Assembly (NCBI RefSeq): GCF_001440415.1
Contig: NZ_LLYA01000164.1
Location: 1 to 64,000 of the forward strand
Length of the DNA stretch: 64,000 bases
Origin: Bradyrhizobium retamae
GTDB lineage: Bacteria > Pseudomonadota > Alphaproteobacteria > Rhizobiales > Xanthobacteraceae
Direction: 5' to 3'
A program made the position numbers and the translations under genes. Shown here piece after piece: positions 59,908 to 64,000 of this stretch. Every line of letters begins with the position of its first letter. The stretch's first letter is position 1. Under the pieces are notes generated by a model. It saw nothing but the letters and a program-made list of their open reading frames with translations. It had not been told where the DNA came from and ran no database searches.

Positions 59908-60711
59908 TCAGACGAACTGGCAGGACACCGATCCGAACCGGCCGTAATCGGCATGAAACGTGTCGCCCCTGATGATGTCGACCGGGCGCGTAAACGATCC
60001 CGCCAGCACCACTTCACCGGCCTCGAGATACTCGCCTTGGGCAGCCAGCCGGTCTGCAAGCCAGGCCACGCCGTTGGCGGGGTGGTTGAGCACGCCGGCG
60101 GCGATGCCGGTCTCCTCGATCTGGCCGTTGCGAAACAACAGCGCGCCGATCCAGCGCAGGTCGGCGTCGAGCGGACGAATGGGCCGGCCTCCGACGACTA
60201 GCGCCGCATTCGCGGCATTGTCGGAGATCGTATCCATCACCTTGCGCGGCGCCTTCGTCTCGGGATCGACGCGATGCATCCGGGTTTCCAGGATTTCGAG
60301 CGCCGGCGTGACGTAATCGGTGGCGTTGAGCACGTCGAACAGGGTGCAATCCGGTCCCTTCAACGGCGTCTTCAGCACGAAGGCCAGCTCGACCTCGAGC
60401 CGGGGTGCGCGGAAACGGTCGAACGGGATCGGCGATGCATCGGGGTAGAACATGTCCGCAAACAGCACGCCGTAATCCGGCTCGGAAATGCCGACGGCAT
60501 TCTGCATCGCTTTCGATGTCAGGCCGATCTTGTGGCCCCTGACGATGCGGCCGCGGGAGAGCTGCAACCTGGTCCAGGCGCGCTGAACGGCGTAGGCGTC
60601 CTCGATCGTCAGATCAGGATATTCACGCGTGAATGCCGGGATCAGCGACTTGCTGCGTTCGGCGTCATCGAGGCGCTGCGCAAGCCGCTCGATAGTTTGT
60701 TGATCGAGCAT
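59908..60711 (-). CDS. 2-oxo-acid hydratase (HpaH/MhpD type)
   Basis: A 267-residue hydratase of the 2-keto-4-pentenoate/2-oxohept-4-ene-1,7-dioate family. GHKIGLTSKAMQNAVGISEPDYG is the strongest signature; LEVELAFVLK carries the metal-binding Glu pair, and SFTRPVDIIRGDTFHADYGRFGSVSCQF is the family C-terminus. It adds water to a dienol product of ring cleavage. Motifs are closer to HpaH (homoprotocatechuate pathway) than MhpD, but no confirming partners (HpaI, HpaD) are in view. 3 bases from the FAH gene: translational coupling. Confidence 0.9.
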   Translation of the reverse strand: MLDQQTIERLAQRLDDAERSKSLIPAFTREYPDLTIEDAYAVQRAWTRLQLSRGRIVRGHKIGLTSKAMQNAVGISEPDYGVLFADMFYPDASPIPFDRFRAPRLEVELAFVLKTPLKGPDCTLFDVLNATDYVTPALEILETRMHRVDPETKAPRKVMDTISDNAANAALVVGGRPIRPLDADLRWIGALLFRNGQIEETGIAAGVLNHPANGVAWLADRLAAQGEYLEAGEVVLAGSFTRPVDIIRGDTFHADYGRFGSVSCQFV

Positions 60712-60714
60712 CTT

Positions 60715-61569
60715 CTATTGCTCCGCCGCCACGGTGTTGCGAAGGATACCGATCTTTCCGGACTCTATCTCGACGACGTCGCCGACCTTGAGCCAGCGCG
60801 GCGGCGTGAATCGGGCGCCGGCCCCGGTCGGGGTACCGGTCGCGATCATGTCGCCGGGCTTCAAGGTGGCAAAGGTGGAGAGGTAGGCGATCAGGTAATC
60901 GAACGGGAACATCAGCCGCTCGGTGGAGTCGCTCTGGCGCACCTCGCCGTTGACACGGGTGATGATGTCATGCGGGCTACGCGGATCGCATTCGTCTGAC
61001 GTGACGATCCACGGCCCGATGCTGCCCGAGCGGTCAAAGTTCTTGCCCTGGGTGACGTTGAACTTGCCGTGGTGCAGCCAGTCGCGAACGCTGCCCTCGT
61101 TGCACAGCGTCATGCCGAAGATGTGCTCCCACGCGCGCTCGCGGGGAATGTGCCGGCCTTCCTTGCCGATGACGATTACCAGCTCGCCTTCATAGTCGAG
61201 CTGTTCGGAGACCTTCGGCTTCTCGATCGGCTGGCCGGAGCCGACGACGGAGGAGGGGTTGCGGACGAACAGGCTCGGATATTTCGGCAGGTCCGAGTTG
61301 TCCTTGTACTCGGCGTTGCGATCCCTGTAGTTGACGCCGATGCACCAGAGCTTTTCCGGAGCCGGGATGGGCGGCAGCAGCGTGATGTCCTCGAGTGCAT
61401 GGTCCGGCTTCTGCCCGGCAATCGCCTGGCGCGCGATGTCCAGCCCGCCTGCGGCAATCAGCGCCCGCAGGTCGGCGAACTTCGTTCGTTCGGTCAGGTC
61501 GACGACCCCGCTTGGGATGCTCGCGCCGAAGCGCGGCTTGCCGTTTGCAAGATAGCTCAGAAGTTGCAT
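60715..61569 (-). CDS. Fumarylacetoacetate hydrolase family protein
   Basis: A 284-residue FAH-fold enzyme. LWCIGVNYRDRNAEY at the domain start, DYEGELVIVIGKEGR with metal-binding Glu residues, IFGMTLCNEGSVRDW and GTPTGAGARF typify the family. Members hydrolyse, decarboxylate or isomerise 2-oxo diacids. With the hydratase it would process a meta-cleavage-like intermediate. It is typical in length. Operon position: third of six. Confidence 0.92.
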   Translation of the reverse strand: MQLLSYLANGKPRFGASIPSGVVDLTERTKFADLRALIAAGGLDIARQAIAGQKPDHALEDITLLPPIPAPEKLWCIGVNYRDRNAEYKDNSDLPKYPSLFVRNPSSVVGSGQPIEKPKVSEQLDYEGELVIVIGKEGRHIPRERAWEHIFGMTLCNEGSVRDWLHHGKFNVTQGKNFDRSGSIGPWIVTSDECDPRSPHDIITRVNGEVRQSDSTERLMFPFDYLIAYLSTFATLKPGDMIATGTPTGAGARFTPPRWLKVGDVVEIESGKIGILRNTVAAEQ

Positions 61570-61615
61570 GCGATCGGTCTCCGGATCAGCGCGGCGCGCG
61601 ATGGCGCGGCACGCT

Positions 61616-62233
61616 TCAGGATTCAGTTTTCGACGTCTGGAATACGGGTTTTAAGGTGACGATCTCGCCGAGCTTGGCGTAACGCGGGCCGGCGATGCGG
61701 GCGATCGGGTCTAGCGCCTCGGTTTCGATCTTGCCGTTGTTCAAGAGGCCATCCCTGATGTGGAATACCAGCACTTCGCCGACGATGAGCCGGCTGCGGG
61801 TCTCGCCGAATTCGAGGCACTGCCGGAAGCGGCATTCCATCGCAATCGGCGCGGCCGCAAGACGAGGCACCTTGATGCGCTCTCCCGGCAGCGTCGAAAG
61901 CCGCAACTCCTCGACCTCGCTGACGTCAGGCGGATGTTCGGTGGAGCTCTCGTGCACCGCCGTCATCAGGCTGGAGTCCGCGATGTGAACGACATACTCC
62001 TCGTTGTTGAGGATGTTCTGCGCGGTATCCTTGTAGATTCCAGCCTTGCGGCCGATGCTGATGGCCAGCATCGGCGGCTTCGGGGAGACGAACGTAAAAG
62101 CAGAGAACGGGGCGAGGTTGAGCACCCCGCCGCTCGACAGGCTGGTCACCCAGGCGATTGGGCGGGGCACCACGACGCCGGTGATCAGCCGGTAGGCCGT
62201 TTCAGCGTCGAGATATGCAGGATCGATCCGCAT
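61616..62233 (-). CDS. Flavin reductase / FMN-binding split-barrel protein
   Basis: A ~205-residue flavoprotein of the flavin_reduct family (VVPRPIAWVTSLSSGGVLNLAPFSAFTFVSPKPPMLAISIG, with the RPIAWVTS and NLAPFSAF motifs that bind FMN). It reduces flavin with NAD(P)H, often for a partner two-component monooxygenase; none is seen in the window. Start is ATG 62233; a TTG at 62248 would overlap the receptor stop by four bases. Translational coupling is likely either way. Confidence 0.88.
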   Translation of the reverse strand: MRIDPAYLDAETAYRLITGVVVPRPIAWVTSLSSGGVLNLAPFSAFTFVSPKPPMLAISIGRKAGIYKDTAQNILNNEEYVVHIADSSLMTAVHESSTEHPPDVSEVEELRLSTLPGERIKVPRLAAAPIAMECRFRQCLEFGETRSRLIVGEVLVFHIRDGLLNNGKIETEALDPIARIAGPRYAKLGEIVTLKPVFQTSKTES

Positions 62234-62244
62234 CGGGATGCGCT

Positions 62245-63222
62245 TCAATCAGCCTTGATGTTCGCCTTGCGGACGACGGGAATCCACTTGGCGTCCTCGC
62301 GTTCGAGGTAGCTCGTGAACTCTGCCGGCGTCATCGATACGGCTTCGGCGCCGAGCGCGTTGAACTTCTCGACAATGGCGGGATCTTTCAGGATCTCCGC
62401 GAGGGTATCGTGGAGCTTGGTCACGATTTCGGGCGGCGTGCGTGCGGGCGCGAACAGGCCGGTAAAGGTCTGGCCGTCAAATTCCTTGTGGCCGAGCTCG
62501 GTGAAGGTTGGGACATCCGGCAGCCAGGAGGCGCGGCGGCTGCCGGTGACGGCGAGCGCGCGCAGCATGCCGCTCTTGATCGAAGGCAACCCGACCGAGA
62601 TCTGATCCAGGGCAAACTGCACCTGTCCGCCGATCAGGTCGTTGAGAGCAGGCGCGTTGCCGCGGTAGTGCACCGTCAGCCATTGCAAACCCAGCGTCGA
62701 CTGCATGAGCTCGCTGAGCAAATGGTTGGTGGTGCCTTGGCCGGGCGAGGCCATCGTCAGCTTGCCCGGATCGCGGCGCGCGAGCTCGATGAATTCCTTC
62801 AGGTCCTTGGCCTGCACCGACGGATGCACTTCGAGCACCAGCGGCGTCATCGTGATCGAGGTGATGGGAACGAAGTCCCGCTTCCAGTTGTAGGCCTCGC
62901 GCTTGGCGATCTCGGGTGCGAACAGCACGGGACCATTGGCGCCGACGAACAAGGCATAGCCGTCGGGCGGCATTTTCGCGAACGCCTCGCCGGCGATCAG
63001 TCCGCCGGCGCCAGCCTTGTTTTCCACGATGAACGGCTGGCCCAGCTTCGCCTGCAGCCTGTCGGCGATGACGCGCGCGGCGCTATCGACATTGCCGCCT
63101 GCCGGATAAGGGACGATCAGCTTAACCTGACGCGCCGGCCATTGCTGGGCGTCTGCCGGTGTGTTCAACGCTGCCGTGAATAGTGTCGACAGAGCGACGC
63201 CTGCGATCGCGAAAAATTTCAT
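62245..63222 (-). CDS. Tripartite tricarboxylate (Bug) substrate receptor
   Basis: A 325-residue TctC/Bug-family periplasmic receptor. Signal peptide residues ~1-25 (cleavage after ADA), then VKLIVPYPAGGNVDSAARVIAD and VENKAGAGGLIAGEAFAKMPPDGY, as in the family. GGGAG about 7 bases before ATG 63222 supports the start. First gene of the operon; TctAB genes are absent, so either remote transporter genes are used or it senses a ligand. An aromatic or dicarboxylic ligand fits the downstream genes. Confidence 0.92.
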   Translation of the reverse strand: MKFFAIAGVALSTLFTAALNTPADAQQWPARQVKLIVPYPAGGNVDSAARVIADRLQAKLGQPFIVENKAGAGGLIAGEAFAKMPPDGYALFVGANGPVLFAPEIAKREAYNWKRDFVPITSITMTPLVLEVHPSVQAKDLKEFIELARRDPGKLTMASPGQGTTNHLLSELMQSTLGLQWLTVHYRGNAPALNDLIGGQVQFALDQISVGLPSIKSGMLRALAVTGSRRASWLPDVPTFTELGHKEFDGQTFTGLFAPARTPPEIVTKLHDTLAEILKDPAIVEKFNALGAEAVSMTPAEFTSYLEREDAKWIPVVRKANIKAD

Positions 63223-63361
63223 CGCATTCTCCCGAAAAGCGGCACATCTGCCGCTACATTCTTGTTTTGCGCGAGCCCCGTCCCGCGCGGCATGCGCATG
63301 TATTGTTCCGCCAGCGATCTTGCGCGCAGCCCTTCCGCTGTCGACCAAATTGTGGTGTTTT

Positions 63362-63378
63362 TGTCCACATTGTGGACA
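63362..63378. promoter_or_regulatory. 17-bp palindrome, likely IclR operator
   Basis: TGTCCAC-ATT-GTGGACA is a perfect palindrome 13 bases upstream of the IclR start and about 140 bases upstream of the divergent Bug gene. Size and placement fit an IclR-type operator. A flanking CAGCGGACAG partly repeats the half-site. Confidence 0.65.
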
Positions 63379-63391
63379 GCGGACAGCCCGT

Positions 63392-64000
63392 ATGAGGAAT
63401 GGTCGGTTAAAGACACGAGGGCCGCGGCAGGGTGGGCAGGCGATCCGCCGCGCGTTGGCGGTGCTGCGGACGCTCGCGGTTGGTGGGGAACGAGGCGTAC
63501 CGCTGGCTGAAGTCGTGCAGGCGACCTCGCTCGCTCGCCCCACGGTGCATCGCATCGTGCATGTGCTGATCGAGGAGGGGATTGTCGAACGCAGCGAGCG
63601 GACGGGAAATTATGTCGTCGGCCGCCAGGTGCCGGAACTGGCGCTGGCGCGTCCATCGCGTACGCCGCTGATGGTTGCAGCCGAGCCGCATCTGGCGGCA
63701 GCGTCGGCGCAACTCGGCGATACCTTGTTTTTCACGGTGCGCACCGGCCTCGATACGCTGTGCGTGGCGCGCCGGATCGGTAGCTATCCGATCCAGGTGT
63801 TGTCGATCGAGGTCGGTGTCCGGCGTCCCTTGGGCGTGAGCAGCGCTGGCGTGGCGATCCTGGCAGCCATGCCGTCGGCCGAAGCGCGCAAGATCGTGCT
63901 CGCCAACGAAGCGCGGTTTGGCGCTTACCGGACCGATACGGCCACCGTGCTCGGACAGATCCAGCTCGCGCGGCGCCGAGGCTACAATCTGCGTGATGTC
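63392..64000 (+). CDS. IclR-family transcription regulator (partial)
   Basis: The first 203 residues are inside the window; the 3' end is cut off. Residues ~16-75 form the winged-helix (AIRRALAVLRTLAVGGERGVPLAEVVQATSLARPTVHRIVHVLIEEGIVER), followed by the effector-binding domain (LGDTLFFTVRTGLDTLCVARRIGSYPIQVLSIEVGVRRPLGVSSAGVAILA). It diverges from the six-gene catabolic operon and is its probable regulator, with ligand likely a pathway intermediate. A weak ribosome binding site precedes ATG 63392. Confidence 0.92.
   Translation, partial: MRNGRLKTRGPRQGGQAIRRALAVLRTLAVGGERGVPLAEVVQATSLARPTVHRIVHVLIEEGIVERSERTGNYVVGRQVPELALARPSRTPLMVAAEPHLAAASAQLGDTLFFTVRTGLDTLCVARRIGSYPIQVLSIEVGVRRPLGVSSAGVAILAAMPSAEARKIVLANEARFGAYRTDTATVLGQIQLARRRGYNLRDV

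Noticed and set aside
1..64000. tRNA, rRNA and CRISPR arrays
   Set aside because: I looked for tRNA T-loop signatures (GGTTCRAATCC), conserved rRNA text and evenly spaced direct repeats. The only regular repeats are the short arrays already reported.

Overview
The window looks like chromosome of a Bradyrhizobium-type alphaproteobacterium (family Nitrobacteraceae). This is inferred from high G+C with strong GC3 bias, a GapR/DUF2312 gene, the NDUFA12 accessory subunit of complex I, a DUF2155 protein, a ~1250-residue B12-dependent ribonucleotide reductase, a BA14K protein, orphan tripartite-tricarboxylate (Bug) receptors, a SAM-cyclase-AAA-TPR protein, and many short intergenic inverted repeats of the kind that litter Bradyrhizobium genomes. 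I found no rRNA, tRNA, CRISPR array, intact insertion sequence or replication origin.

Layout. 0-8 kb: small exported or membrane proteins, an SDR, and two copies of a two-gene cassette (DUF6894-like protein plus a ~50-residue basic microprotein). 8-18 kb: ketopantoate-reductase-like protein, RlpA-like lipoprotein, pyridoxal kinase, gapR, a membrane protein, a PaiB-like flavoprotein and a ROK sugar kinase that are each preceded by a copy of the same ~93-bp element, an orphan Bug receptor and an SH3-domain protein. 18-26 kb: UvrD-like helicase, a gene remnant of another Bug receptor, an EamA transporter, a frameshifted membrane protein, then a lower-G+C patch with an RTX metalloprotease-like protein and an unknown membrane protein. 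26-37 kb: nrdJ, two paralogous EamA exporters, a ketopantoate-reductase-like protein, an HNH endonuclease, and a hybrid histidine kinase with its response regulator. 37-52 kb: NDUFA12, DUF2155 and aat, which I recall as near neighbours in relatives, are here separated by accessory modules: MarR with a target membrane protein, isocyanide hydratase with a divergent GlxA/AraC regulator, an endonuclease/phosphatase, an NhaD-type antiporter pseudogene with an esterase, an SDR, and a LysR-MFS-aldo/keto reductase set. 52-58.5 kb: a BBE-type flavoenzyme and a Tat-exported metallo-beta-lactamase-fold protein in tandem, then a large SAM/cyclase/AAA/TPR protein. 58.6-64 kb: an IclR regulator (cut by the window edge) diverging from a six-gene catabolic operon: Bug receptor, flavin reductase, FAH-family hydrolase, 2-oxo-acid hydratase, RidA and an amidohydrolase.

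The regulator-target modules are the clearest functional units, and several have visible repeated or palindromic candidate operators (38509/38996, 41005-41042, 54917-54957, 63362-63378). The least described items are the duplicated DUF6894/microprotein cassette, the paired ~93-bp elements in front of the PaiB-like and ROK genes, and the IclR operon, which lacks any visible ring-opening or oxygenase gene. All family assignments come from reading the sequence and remembered family features; no database search was run.
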